From positions 1-64,000 of the forward strand of contig CAJUGX010000002.1 in assembly GCA_910586385.1 (NCBI GenBank): 64,000 nucleotides of DNA, in the 5' to 3' direction. How positions within the stretch are numbered: the stretch's first letter is position 1; the number at the start of each line of letters is the position of its first letter. This document shows positions 52,301-63,000 of this stretch, one piece after another. This DNA comes from an uncultured Christensenella sp. GTDB lineage: Bacteria; Bacillota; Clostridia; Christensenellales; UBA1242. Below the pieces are notes generated by a model that saw only the letters and a program-made list of their open reading frames with translations, searched no databases and was not told the origin of the DNA. The translations under genes were made by a program, and so were the position numbers.

Positions 52301-52874
52301 GAGCAGCGCTGTCTTTTTCAAGGTCAACATGAGAAAGAAGAGTCTTGACTGCTTCTGCCCCCATGCCAGCGTCAAATGCGTTGTAACCATACTTTTCAAC
52401 AGCGTCACGATATTCTTTGTCGTTCAAAATCTGTTTGTAAGAAAGGTCGGTATTTTTAGGGTCAGTAACAATATAGTTGATATAATAAACAACTTGTTCA
52501 AGAGTCTTTGGAGTGAGGTCAAGGAGAGTACCAATTCTAGAAGGTACGCTACGGAAATACCAGAGATGAGTTACAGGACATGCAAGTTCAATATGCCCCA
52601 TTCTTTCACGGCGCACTTTGCTTCTTGTGACTTCAACCCCACACTTATCGCAGACAACACCACGATAACGGATTCTCTTATATTTTCCACAGTGACATTC
52701 CCAGTCCTTCTTAGGTCCAAAAATCTTTTCGCAGAAAAGACCGTCCTTTTCAGGTTTCTGAGTTCTGTAGTTGATTGTTTCTGGCTTTGTAACTTCACCA
52801 TGAGACCATTCTCTGATTTTCTCTGGAGAAGCAATACCAATCTTTATTTTTTCAAAGTTATTAAGTTCAAACAT
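49341..52874 (-). CDS. rpoC: RNA polymerase beta' subunit
   Basis: A 1177-residue catalytic RNA polymerase subunit. The N-terminal zinc site CHCGKYKRIRYRGVVCDKCG, the catalytic NADFDGDQM loop (followed by P instead of the usual A), the bridge-helix TGAR-like GARGNAVQLNQDCGMIG, and the second zinc region CRCKHGVCAKCYG are all visible. Size fits compact Bacillota beta'. AGGGG precedes the ATG. It follows rpoB after 145 bp. Confidence 0.98.
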   Translation of the reverse strand: MFELNNFEKIKIGIASPEKIREWSHGEVTKPETINYRTQKPEKDGLFCEKIFGPKKDWECHCGKYKRIRYRGVVCDKCGVEVTRSKVRRERMGHIELACPVTHLWYFRSVPSRIGTLLDLTPKTLEQVVYYINYIVTDPKNTDLSYKQILNDKEYRDAVEKYGYNAFDAGMGAEAVKTLLSHVDLEKDSAALKEELKTAKGQRKIKAAKKLDVVESFRKSGNNPTWMVLDVVPVIPPELRPMVPLDGGRYATSDLNDLYRRVINRNNRLKKLMELGAPDVIVRNEKRMLQESVDNLIDNGKRGKPVQGSKQRDLKSLTAMLGGKQGRFRQNLLGKRVDYSGRSVIVVGPELKMYQCGLPKEMALELFKPFIINRLIDLNESNNIKSAKRMIEREKPIVWDVLADVIKDHPVLLNRAPTLHRLSVQAFEPVLVEGRAIKLHPSVCAAFNADFDGDQMPVHIPLSIDARTEARMLMLASNNILKLADGEPIVTPAQDVVLGCYYLTLIRPGAKGEGSIFASKNEVIYAYQTKNLDLQAEITVRLSKEVDGKTYTKRITTSAGRILFNNIIPQNLGYVDRSNPDNICELEINKEVKKKDLGKLVADCYDKFGTTECSKLVDRIKELGYKYSTLASVSVNIYDIQEPAEKAEILKEAESKVLENEKLLRRGLITADEKVNENVVIWNEATQQVQNAVVKDMDKFNPFNLMVGSGARGNAVQLNQDCGMIGIKATASGVKNDTPIKSSFKQGLTPIEYFINSRGSRKGLSDTALKTADSGYLTRRLVDIAQDIVITTEDCFEDAGEKVKGVVVSDLVSDGFVQETLDERIYGRVAVNDIVDPKTKEVIVPANTMISKAQSQAVVKAGIKEVEIRSLITCRCKHGVCAKCYGRSMAGKDMVTLGEAVGIIAAQSIGEPGTQLTMRTFHTGGAAVAADITQGLPRVEEIFEARRPKGECLLAEVSGKVKIKEDAKTYQITIITGEGDIDYEVRKPAVLKVKNGENVEPGTQLTAGAINPSDLLVTKGLKGLQQYLLTEVISVYRSQDVKVNDKHIEIIIRQMLKKVKIEDSGDTNLLTGDVVDISKCEEENERVLREGGRPAIARRILLGITKASLSTESFLSASSFQETSRVLTDAALKGKVDNLIGIKENVIIGKLIPAGTGLKKYRTVVPVKVDTEETVAE

Positions 52875-52887
52875 ACTTTTCCCCTAA

Positions 52888-52901
52888 GGACACGCGTGTC
52901 C
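52888..52901. promoter_or_regulatory. Perfect 14-bp palindrome in the rpoB-rpoC gap
   Basis: GGACACGCGTGTCC, immediately upstream of the rpoC Shine-Dalgarno (minus strand), with no T run after it. It could be an RNA hairpin limiting or protecting the rpoC start; this is speculative. Confidence 0.4.
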
Positions 52902-53019
52902 ATTTTATTTTTATGAAATAATGATCTAGTCAAATTTATATTCGTTAAGCAAAATCATGTGGTGTTTTATTTTTTTGTCCAACCATCTTGTCAATTTTTA
53001 TAAGTGCAGTTTCAACTGC

Positions 53020-56000
53020 CTACTCATCGAAATCTCCGAAATCGTCAAACAAATCAAGGTCTTCAAGTGCAGGAGTTGCAGTCTCTTCTTCAATAACACT
53101 TTCAACTTCGCTCTTCCCGTCATCGTTTGCAAGCATATCGTCGATATCAATTGTCACATTCTTCAAATCTTTCTCAACGTCGTTGTCAAGTCCAACCTTG
53201 TCTTGTTCGTCTTGTGAAAGTTCTGGAAGATCGATTTCTTCATCGTTTTCTGTCAAAATCTTCACATCAAGAGCAAGGGCTTGCAATTCCTTAACCAAAA
53301 CTTTGAATGATTCTGGGATTCCAGGTTCTGCAATTGGTTGTCCTTTTACGATTGCTTCGAAAGTCTTAACTCTTCCGACAACGTCATCGGATTTCACTGT
53401 AAGCATTTCTTGAAGTACATGAGATGCACCATAAGCTTCAAGAGCCCAAACTTCCATTTCACCAAATCTCTGTCCACCGAAGAGAGCTTTTCCTCCAAGT
53501 GGTTGTTGAGTGATGACTGAGTATGGTCCAATTGAACGAGCATGGATCTTGCTGTCAACCATGTGGTTGAGCTTAAGCATATACTTCATACCAACAGTTG
53601 TTTTGTTTTCAAATGGTTCACCAGTTCTTCCATCATAAAGTTGAACTTTTCCGTTTTCTGGGAAATTGTTTTCTTTAAGAAGAGTTTGGATTTTTTCTGC
53701 ATCAGCACCATCAAATGATGGAGTTGCAACCTTCCAACCAAGTGAGCCAGCCACAAGACCAAGGTGAACTTCCAAAACCTGTCCCAAATTCATACGAGAT
53801 GGAACGCCAAGTGGGTTGAGCACGATGTCAAGTGGACGTCCGTTTGCCATAAATGGCATATCTGACTCAGGCATAACGATTGAGATACATCCCTTGTTTC
53901 CGTAACGCCCAGCCATCTTATCGCCGACAGAGAGTTTTCTCTTTTGAGCGATAGTAACTTTTACAAGTTCGTTTACTCCAGGTTCGAGTTCGTCTTTGTT
54001 CTTTCTGCTGAACACTTGAACATCGACAACAACACCACCCTTTCCGTGTTGAACACGCAAAGACGTGTCTCTTACTTCTCTAGCTTTTTCACCAAAGATA
54101 GCACGAAGAAGTCTTTCTTCAGGAGAGAGTTCTGTCTCTCCCTTTGGAGTAACTTTTCCTACCAAGATATCCCCTGATCTAACTTCCGCACCAACTCTTA
54201 CGATACCATTTTCGTCCAAGTTTTTGAGTGCTTCTTCACCAAGATTTGGGATATCTCTTGTGATAACTTCATCACCAAGTTTTGTTGTTCTGCACTTAAG
54301 TTCTTCAACTTTGAGGCAGATTGATGTGAAGACATCTTCTTTTACAAGTCTTTCGTTGATGAGAATAGCATCTTCGTAGTTGTAACCTTCCCAGTTCATA
54401 TAACCAACAAGGACGTTCTTTCCAAGAGCCAATTCTCCGTTTTCAGTTGAGTAACCATCAATGATTACATCACCTTTCTTAACTTTTTCACCCTTAACAA
54501 CACATGGTTTTTGGTTGAAACAAGTTTCATCGTTTGTTTTGTCAAATTTGATAAGTTGATATACATCTTCAGTGCCCTCAGCTGTCATAATTCTGACTTC
54601 GTCGGCACTTACATATGTCACTTGTCCGTCATTTCTTGCAAGTTGAGTATAACCACAGTCATGAGCGACAGTTGCTTCCATACCAGTACCAACGATTGGA
54701 GATTCTGGCTTGAGAAGAGGCACAGCTTGTCTCTGCATGTTTGCGCCCATCAAGGCACGGTTTGCTTCGTTGCTGTTTACAAATGGAATAAGTGAAGTAG
54801 CAACAGAGATAAATTGTCTTGGAGAAGCATCTACAAAGTCAACTTGACTTGCTGGCACTTCAACAGCATAGTCTTTGTGACGGCAGATAACTCTCTTGTT
54901 TACAAATCTTCCGTCAGCATCGAGTGGCTCTGTCGCCTGAGCGATGTAAGCAACGTCTTCGATGTCTGCCATGAAGTATTCACATTTGTTTGAAACAATT
55001 CCAGTTTCCTTGTCAACTCTTCTGTATGGAGTCTCAAGGAATCCATATTCATTCACTTTTGCATAACTTGTAAGTGTGTTTACAAGTCCGATAGCTTGTC
55101 CTTCTGGAGTTTCAATAGGACAAATACGCCCGTAGTTTGTATAGTGAATATCACGAACTTCAGCGTCTGCTCTTTCTTTCTTGATACCTCCAGGACCAAC
55201 AGCTGACACACGGCGCTTTTGAGTGATTCCAGAAAGTGGGTTCACTTGGTCCATAAGTTGTGAGAGCTGTGATGAAGCCACGAAATCACGGAGAGCTCTG
55301 TTGATAGCCTTTGGATTTACGATTTGTCTTGGAGTAACTTCAGAAAGTTCTTTACCTTGCAAAGTTTCTCTTACATTTGCAACAAGTCTTGTCACACCTG
55401 AACGGAAGTGATCATAGAACAATTCTCCCACAGTTGCAATTCTCTTGTTTGACAAGTGCTCGATCTTGTCAGTCTTGCACAAGTCTTCAAGACAGTCAAG
55501 ATACATGCTGATTGAAGCCAAAATGTCGTCCATTGTGAGAGTTGTAATCATCAAGTCTTTTGCATGCTCTTTGATTGCTTGCATTCTCTTGTCTTTTGTC
55601 TTGTTTTCTTTCAAAATTTCAGCAAGTGCTGGATAATATACTTCTTCCAAAATGCCAAGTTCTTTTTCGTCACAAGGGAAGACATCAGAAAGTCTTACTC
55701 TGTTGTTTCCTCTCATGAGGTATTTCTTGTCTGGAAGTTGAATCCAAACTTCGTTTACGCCACTTGCTTTGATTTTGTGAGCGATTTCAGCAGTTGCTTC
55801 AGTCCCTGCCTTTGCAATAAGTTCGCCATCTGGAGAGATGACATCTTCTGCCAAAATGTGTCCAAGCACTCTCTTCTCAATTGAAAGTTTTTTGTTGAGG
55901 TTGTATCTTCCAACCCTTGACAAGTTGTACCATTGTTCTGAGAAGAACCAGAGATTGAGGTAACTTCTTGTTGTTTCTGCAGAAGGCACATCAGCAGGTC

Positions 56001-56721
56001 TTGTTTTCTTAGCAAATTCAATCAATGCTTCTTCTTGAGTTTGTTGAGTTTCTTTTTCCAAAACGTTTTTGATAAGTCTGTGCCCACCAAAGAGTTTTGA
56101 AATCTCATCAGCACTGTATCCAAAGCACTTGAGGAAAAGACCGAGTGTGATTTTGTTTCTTCTGTCAAGCACAACCTTCAAAACTTCGTTTGCGCCCTGT
56201 TCAAATTCAATATACATACCACGCTTTGGAATGATTTGTCCATGAAGAGTAGAGTTGTCATTTGCCTTGTCTTTCAAAAGGTAATAGTTTGGAGATTTGA
56301 TGATTTGATTTACCACAACTCTCTCAACACCATTGAAAATGAAAGAACAATCCTCTGTCATATAAGGGATGTCTCCGAGGAAAACAACATCTTCAACTGC
56401 TTGTCCAGTCTCTTCAACAACGAAACGAGCCTTGACATTGAGTGGAACAGAATAAGTCACACTTCTTCTCTTGCACTCTTTCTTGTCATACTTAGGCTGT
56501 GCATCGATGATAGGTTCAAGGAAATAGAGTTTTGCTTTTCCTGAATAATCCACGATAGGAGAAAACTCATCAAGGACTTCCTTGATGCCGTTTTGGATGA
56601 ATTCCTTGAAACTTGTTCTTTGGATTTCAAGAAGTGGAGGAATATCAAGGTAATCCTTGAGTTCTGCAAAGGTATATCTCTTTGCTTTACCGAATTTCTG
56701 TACTTTCAAAAAATCTGACAT
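53020..56721 (-). CDS. rpoB: RNA polymerase beta subunit
   Basis: A 1233-residue catalytic RNA polymerase subunit. The rifampicin-region segment is SSQLSQLMDQVNPLSGITQKRRVSAVGPGG, where the usual F-M-D-Q-x-N-P-L-S-x-x-T-H-K-R-R-L-S-A-L motif has L for F, Q for H and a V for L in R-R-V-S-A-V. Other signatures are TNYGRICPIETPEGQ, YNYEDAILINE and GKVTPKGETELSPEERLLRAIFGEKA, and MAGRYGNKG. The start is ATG 56721 after GGAGAG; an upstream GTG two codons earlier is not preferred. First gene of rpoBC with its own promoter. Confidence 0.98.
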   Translation of the reverse strand: MSDFLKVQKFGKAKRYTFAELKDYLDIPPLLEIQRTSFKEFIQNGIKEVLDEFSPIVDYSGKAKLYFLEPIIDAQPKYDKKECKRRSVTYSVPLNVKARFVVEETGQAVEDVVFLGDIPYMTEDCSFIFNGVERVVVNQIIKSPNYYLLKDKANDNSTLHGQIIPKRGMYIEFEQGANEVLKVVLDRRNKITLGLFLKCFGYSADEISKLFGGHRLIKNVLEKETQQTQEEALIEFAKKTRPADVPSAETTRSYLNLWFFSEQWYNLSRVGRYNLNKKLSIEKRVLGHILAEDVISPDGELIAKAGTEATAEIAHKIKASGVNEVWIQLPDKKYLMRGNNRVRLSDVFPCDEKELGILEEVYYPALAEILKENKTKDKRMQAIKEHAKDLMITTLTMDDILASISMYLDCLEDLCKTDKIEHLSNKRIATVGELFYDHFRSGVTRLVANVRETLQGKELSEVTPRQIVNPKAINRALRDFVASSQLSQLMDQVNPLSGITQKRRVSAVGPGGIKKERADAEVRDIHYTNYGRICPIETPEGQAIGLVNTLTSYAKVNEYGFLETPYRRVDKETGIVSNKCEYFMADIEDVAYIAQATEPLDADGRFVNKRVICRHKDYAVEVPASQVDFVDASPRQFISVATSLIPFVNSNEANRALMGANMQRQAVPLLKPESPIVGTGMEATVAHDCGYTQLARNDGQVTYVSADEVRIMTAEGTEDVYQLIKFDKTNDETCFNQKPCVVKGEKVKKGDVIIDGYSTENGELALGKNVLVGYMNWEGYNYEDAILINERLVKEDVFTSICLKVEELKCRTTKLGDEVITRDIPNLGEEALKNLDENGIVRVGAEVRSGDILVGKVTPKGETELSPEERLLRAIFGEKAREVRDTSLRVQHGKGGVVVDVQVFSRKNKDELEPGVNELVKVTIAQKRKLSVGDKMAGRYGNKGCISIVMPESDMPFMANGRPLDIVLNPLGVPSRMNLGQVLEVHLGLVAGSLGWKVATPSFDGADAEKIQTLLKENNFPENGKVQLYDGRTGEPFENKTTVGMKYMLKLNHMVDSKIHARSIGPYSVITQQPLGGKALFGGQRFGEMEVWALEAYGASHVLQEMLTVKSDDVVGRVKTFEAIVKGQPIAEPGIPESFKVLVKELQALALDVKILTENDEEIDLPELSQDEQDKVGLDNDVEKDLKNVTIDIDDMLANDDGKSEVESVIEEETATPALEDLDLFDDFGDFDE

Positions 56722-56742
56722 AATCACTCTCCTGTAAAATTC

Positions 56743-56783
56743 AAAAAAGAGGACTAGAGGGCAAAAAAGCCCCCTTAATCCTC
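56743..56783 (-). promoter_or_regulatory. Terminator-like hairpin in the rpoB leader (possible attenuator)
   Basis: Minus strand GAGGATTAAGGGGGC and GCCCTCTAGTCCTC arms flank TTTTTT and are followed by another six T, only 22 nt before the rpoB ATG. A strong stem plus T run inside a leader is the form of an intrinsic attenuator. Confidence 0.65.
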
Positions 56784-56837
56784 ATTTTAAGTTAAAAATG
56801 GTAGATATTTTTCAACATAATGCCAATTAACTTAATT

Positions 56838-56866
56838 ATTCTAACATTAGTTGCGCGAAAAGTCAA
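56838..56866 (-). promoter_or_regulatory. rpoBC promoter
   Basis: Minus strand TTGACT (56861-56866), 17-bp spacer, TGT-TAGAAT (-10 at 56838-56843). It predicts a leader of about 110 nt before rpoB, containing the hairpin at 56743-56783. Confidence 0.7.
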
Positions 56867-56976
56867 TAGATTTTCAAAATAAATCTAAAAATTTCAAAAT
56901 TATTTATTCAGTTGTATATTAGCATATTTGGGGAGTATCTTGCAAACATTTTTAACCAAATTTCAAAAAATTAGAC

Positions 56977-57009
56977 AAAAAATAGGTGAGAATTGCTTCC
57001 CACCTATTT
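56977..57009 (-). terminator. Terminator of the giant surface gene
   Basis: AAATAGGTG / CACCTATTT stem with a 12-nt loop, followed by T on the minus strand, directly after the stop at 57013. Confidence 0.8.
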
Positions 57010-57012
57010 GTA

Positions 57013-60000
57013 TTATACCCCACTTGAAAGTTTGATATCGGCAGAGCCAACATTCAAAACGTTCAAACTGTGAGCAAAATCAGCCCCATTGGAGTTTGGA
57101 CACTCAAACTTGACGTCGCAATAGAATCTGCAATCCAAACTTCCAATTGAAGAAGGAGTGATATCCCCCACAATATCTACAACAATCTCTTTTTTAGATC
57201 CAGATTCTCTTTCAACGACAATCATTGACCCCTTGCTACTCTGCAAAATCTCAGACATGTCAAAGGTATGAATATCTGCAACCAGTTTTGAGTTTGTGTG
57301 AGAGACATAACTGCTTCCATGAGCTTTGTTTTCTCCGACAACAGCCCCGATGCAAATACTTACGCTTTCGCCATAAGTGTAGATTGTAGAATCGATTGTC
57401 ACATCAAACTTGTTTGTCTTATAAACTCTTTCAAAGTAGTTTACAAGTTCTGAATCAACGGCATTTGTGACCACACTATACTCATCATCCCCAAAGGTAT
57501 AGTATACCTTGCCTGAAGAAACCTTCGTGTCTGCTGTCTTTACATAATCATAAGAAGATGTCAACGCAAATGTTGAATTGTCGTCGGAAATGAGATCCCC
57601 CACTTGTCCAACAAGTCCACCAGCACCAACAGCTTCAAGGCTGTGTCCTTGCACAACAAGTTGACCGACGTATGTCACATCTTCCATGCTTATTTGACCA
57701 ACAACCCCAATCATTCCACCGACAACACCGCCAACATAACTGAATCCAGCCATGTTTGCAACGACATTGATATCAGAAAGAGTTGCAATGTTTGTGATCA
57801 ACCCAACTACACCGCCCAAATATGGAGGGTCTTGAACACTGTCACTTGATGTGCTGATTTGAATGCTTTGCTTCATTGTCACATTTGAGAGACTTCCGCC
57901 ACTCATAAGACCAGCAACACCACCTACAGCAGTTGAATAGAATGGGATACTCATAAAGTTTGTAAAAGCAAACACAGAGTCTGCCGCAACTTCAACTCCA
58001 CTCATGTGACCCTTGATTTCTCCGACCACAAGCCCACCATATGTGTGAGCATTTACAATCATATCAGGATAAACAGTAAGTTTTACTTTTTCAACATCTG
58101 CTTCGCTGTCAACAACACCAAACATAAGTCCAGCTTTGTTTGCAAGCACTGAAACAGATGTGTCTGTCACAACATTGTATGTTGAGCCAGTCCCGCTCAA
58201 AATCCCGACAGCAGATCCGGCCATAGAACAATCTTCAAAGTTGATTGCCGCCTCGCTGAAATTGTTATCTTCATCAACACTCAAGTTTCTCGCCTTTGCG
58301 CTTACTTGAGAGTAGATGTTTTGGATTTTATAGTTTCCAATCGCCATGCCGACAGCACCTCCAACAATGTTTGTACCCGCAACAACGATGTTGTTTGTTG
58401 ACGCATTTTCAATCCTTGTATTGATGAGAGTACCACCGTCAAGTCTTCCTACAATTCCGCCGACAACATTTGCATTTGCAAACGAAACTGAGATTGGTTT
58501 GACTGTGAAATTGAGCAATGTGCCAACTGCACCAGAAAGCCCAGTCCTGCCAACTTCGGCAAACATACCAGCATAGTTTACAACCGCACTCGAAATAAGT
58601 GAAATCCCGCCGATTTCCATGAAGTTGCCTTCAAAATATCCCATAAATTTGGTGTTATACAATTTGCTGTTGTATTGGTATTCTGAATAGTCAATGTCGT
58701 CAATCAACCTATAGTATGAATAGTTGTAACCCGCGCCATTGTTTTCACGAGTAATATAATTTTCCATTGTCTCTGCATCAGAGATCAAAATAGGATTATA
58801 AACCGTGCCGAGTGCTGACGTCCCTGCAACATATGTGTAAACATATCTCACAGAAGACATACCTGTCTCTGGATCAACAACCGCTTCTGCTCTGTCAAGC
58901 TCTCTCATTGATGTCGCCTCAATGTTTGGAGCGACCAATTCGAGTCTGTTGATGTCAAATGTAGAACTGTTGAAATTCAAAATATCTCTTCCAGACCTTG
59001 TGATAAACCAAACAGAATTGATGTTTCTTCCTTCAACAACTGCATAGTTTTTGAAGTTTTCAAGATCACCAAACTCAGAGCGAGAGAGTCTTCTAAGATC
59101 AATTCTCTCATTTGGTGCAATCGTCATAATGCCAACATTGACAGTCTCATCAGAGAGATAGAAGCAATCTTCAACCAAGCCCTGCTGAGCACCAATGTTG
59201 TTTGCTTGCATAAATCCAAAGTTTGAAGACTGGTTGCTGGTAAGCACGCTCGTTGAAAAACATCTCTTGATATTTCCAGAATTTTCAAAAATGAAGCCAG
59301 ACGCAAACGCACCACTTTGCAAAAGCACAATGTTTGAATAACAATCTTCAACATCACCTGAGTTTGAGTAAACAAACCCAGAGATATTGTTGCTTGAGTC
59401 AATGAAGTCGTCTTTACCTTGATAATAAACTTCCTCATCATAAGCGGACTCTGCAGGATCTCCGCTGACATAAGATGTATAAATCTTTCCGCTGTTTGTC
59501 ACAGCAAATCCAGCAGTAAATTCTGTCGTGTTGTTTGTTTGGTTTGTCAAACTTGCACCCTTGAAATAAGAACTTGCGACTACTCCAGAGTTTTGTCCAA
59601 CAAATCCAGCCACGTTTACATTTGCTTTGATATTGATTTTAGAACGAGAGTTTGTGATGTGTCCAGCATTGCTTCCAACAAGGCCACCGACATAAGATGC
59701 TCCTGCAGTTGCAGAAGATACAACTGACAAACTTGCTCCACTTTGTGAGGATACTTCACAATTTGTAATCACACCTTCATTTGTGGCAGCCAAAAGTCCA
59801 ACATTAAATCCAGACTGACTTGTCTTGATGATTGTCTCGCCAGTTACACAAACATCAACATTTTGCAAAATCATTCCCTCATAGACAGTCTCAAACAGAC
59901 CTATATTTGCATTGTCACCATACTCATATGTGCCTGCCATATTTATTCGATATCCATTTCCATCAAACCCAGCAAGTTTTACAGTGAGAGGTTTGAATTG

Positions 60001-63000
60001 TGCAACACCATTCACCACAGCATACTCACTGCTTGGCAATGTGATGTCGGTGAGAAGAATATACCATTCGTTGTCCTTCATGCCAACAAAATCGTTGTAA
60101 TTCTCAACTGGGATTGGACTGTCTTGAGTACTTTGTTCGTGCACGTTGAAGACAAACTCTGTATACATCTGTGTTGCACCAGTTGAAAGACTTGAATAAG
60201 AGTAAGTTCCGTTCTTAACACGATAGTTCGCACTTGCAGAGAAACGATAGATTGCCGCCTCTGGATTATAGATACGAAGTGGAGTCACCGTGTACCCCTT
60301 GATGTTGTAATAGTTTGTACGAATGGCCTTTTCATCTTCAAGAACTGTCTTAACCCCACCAAAGTAAACAGCCCATTCAATGTTTTGTGTCATATCTGAA
60401 ACAAATTCTTCAACCTCTTCGTTGATCATGCTGTTTGTGCTGTCATACTCAAGGAATGGTCTGATTGAAAATTCAAGATTATAAGGATTTCCGACAGCGG
60501 TGTAAATCACCCCATCTTCCATGCCTGCGACAATATCTTCGTTCACTCCTGCGACATAGACATAATCCAAAACATATTCCATTATATAGATTGTCAAAGT
60601 ATCTTGGAATGGCACCACGACATTGTCAACGATTTTTTGAGCATAAGTTGTGATTTCGACCTTGCGCCCAGGATCATTGCTTCCACCATAGTTTATGATT
60701 CCGTTTGTCACATCAAGAGTATATTTCCCATTTCCTCCAGAGATTGTGACAAGAGAATTGTCTGAAGCGGTCACGGAGATTTGGTCACTTGAGAAACCAT
60801 ATGATTCCATAGTAAGCCCATAAGAAAGCCCTCTGGCAACATAGTACGCCCCATCTGTTGCGCGCTTGTTGTTGAAAGTCAATCTTGCATAACTTCCAAG
60901 CTTTGTAATGAGCCTGATTTCTTTGCCTTGCCTAATGTTTTCTTTTCCATAATATACAGAGACATCAAAACCAACTTTCACACCGTCATCAACATTCATA
61001 GAAGGCATATAGTATGAGATATAAACCTTTCCTTTGTACTCTACATAGTTTTGATACCTTGAATCTGTCTTGCTGTAAACTCCATTTTGTCTATTGAATG
61101 TGTCATTCAATTCTTCAAAAAAGTTTATCATGTCTTGATAAGTGAATCTAAGTTTTCCATCAGCATATGTACCAAAGTTTTGAGACTCAACAAATTCCAC
61201 CCCATCTTCAGAGTTTTTTTCATAAACAAAGAGAAGTGCAGCCTCTGTCGCTCTGCTTTGATAGTTCAATTCACTGTTTGCAATTTCAAAGTGATTGAAT
61301 GTTGCTTCCACTGGGTCAATTGCAATTTCCAAAAGCCCTGTTTGAGAAGGCACGACCGACTCATCAGCAACAGACAAATCGTTGATATTTGAATAGTTTG
61401 TGGCGTCAACATAATTTATCTCAGCCTCACTGAGGATGATTCTAAACATGGCGCTGACACCTTGTTCAAGTTCGCTTGCATACAAGTATACCTTATACTC
61501 GCCATAGATGTTTACGTTTGCTCTATTCAAGAATCTCTTGCTTGTGTCGTTTACTTTGCAAGAGTATTCAAACACATTTCCATTCTTCACAAAAGACAAA
61601 TCAAACAAATCGTCACTTGTGATTGTGTTTATATAAGGCTTCCAGTTGTCAAAGCCAATGCTGCCATCAGGATTTTCAAACTTGCTGTCAATATAATACT
61701 GCCCAATTGTCTTTGGAAGTCTGCTTTGAATGAGTTCTTGCTCCCCATCAATCACTTGGAAGATCTCATAGAACAACACTTCATCCTCATTTGTAGACTT
61801 AATTGAAATGCTGTCTGAATAAGGCTCATTTGTCTTCACTTGAATCCTTGAAGAACTTGGATTGATGCTTTCCGCAGAATCCTTGTATCTCACTTCAATG
61901 CTGATTGTGGCATCCTCACTCAATTCATAATAAAATTCGTATTTCACATCACCGATTGAAAATGACAACTTGAGAGTTGGTCTAAGGATATACCAATCCC
62001 CAACGTACTCACCATCATAAGAATCAGCATTCTCACTCTTTACAAACACAACGGTTTGCTTGTTTACTTGGACTGCAGAGTAGTTGTTGTCACCTTCTGC
62101 CACTGCTTCTGCAAGAAGTTGAGTGTTTGCGGCAAGGACATAACTCACATTGCGGTAGGTCAAAATTCCATTCTTTGTGATAGAGAATGCTTCACCGTCC
62201 GCTGTCACTGGAGAAACAACCTCTCCTGCCCCACCATAGACTTTGTCGAGTGTGTATGAAGGCACAAGATAAATGCTTGTGTTTGTATTTCCGTACACAT
62301 TGACAGGGCTCCCATTTGCCACATTCACACCATCAGTAGATGGTCTTGAATAGAAGATTGAATAGTCAAAGTTTTTATCAAAATAATTTACGATGTAAAG
62401 ATAAATTTTTTGTTCTTCCTTCACATTCAAAATACTGCTGAGTGTGATGTACGCAAGTCCAACATCCTTGACAGTGATGTTGCCGTTTACATCCACACTA
62501 AGTTCGTTTGAAGCAGAGGAGATTGAAACATCTTGACTTGTCAAGCTGAATGGATAGAACTCAGAGTTTGGAGTGATGTAGTTGAGTCTTGCAATCTCAT
62601 CTTTCACCAAACCTTCGCTCGTTCCATTAAGTCGTCCAGAAACGCCAAAGTAATAAAGCATATAAACTTTTACACTTTGTCCACCTTCTGTCATAGAGCC
62701 AAGTTTCATTTGATAGTCACTTGCAAGAGTGCCGAGTGAAACGTCTCTCTTTTCAAATTCATAAGAGTAAGAAGTTCCGTCAGTCTTGAGGACAACATAG
62801 TCCCCATAATAATCCTTTGTTGAAGCGTTTGTAGATGAAACAACTCCTTCAAGTTTTGATCTCTTCACATAACTTATTGCAGAGAATTTGCATCCAGTTG
62901 TTGTATAGTTTCTGTTTACACTCAAAGCATTTCCAACTGCATAGAAAACTTCAACAGGGTTTATGTTTGTCTTGTTTTCGTCATAGAAATATGCTTGAGA

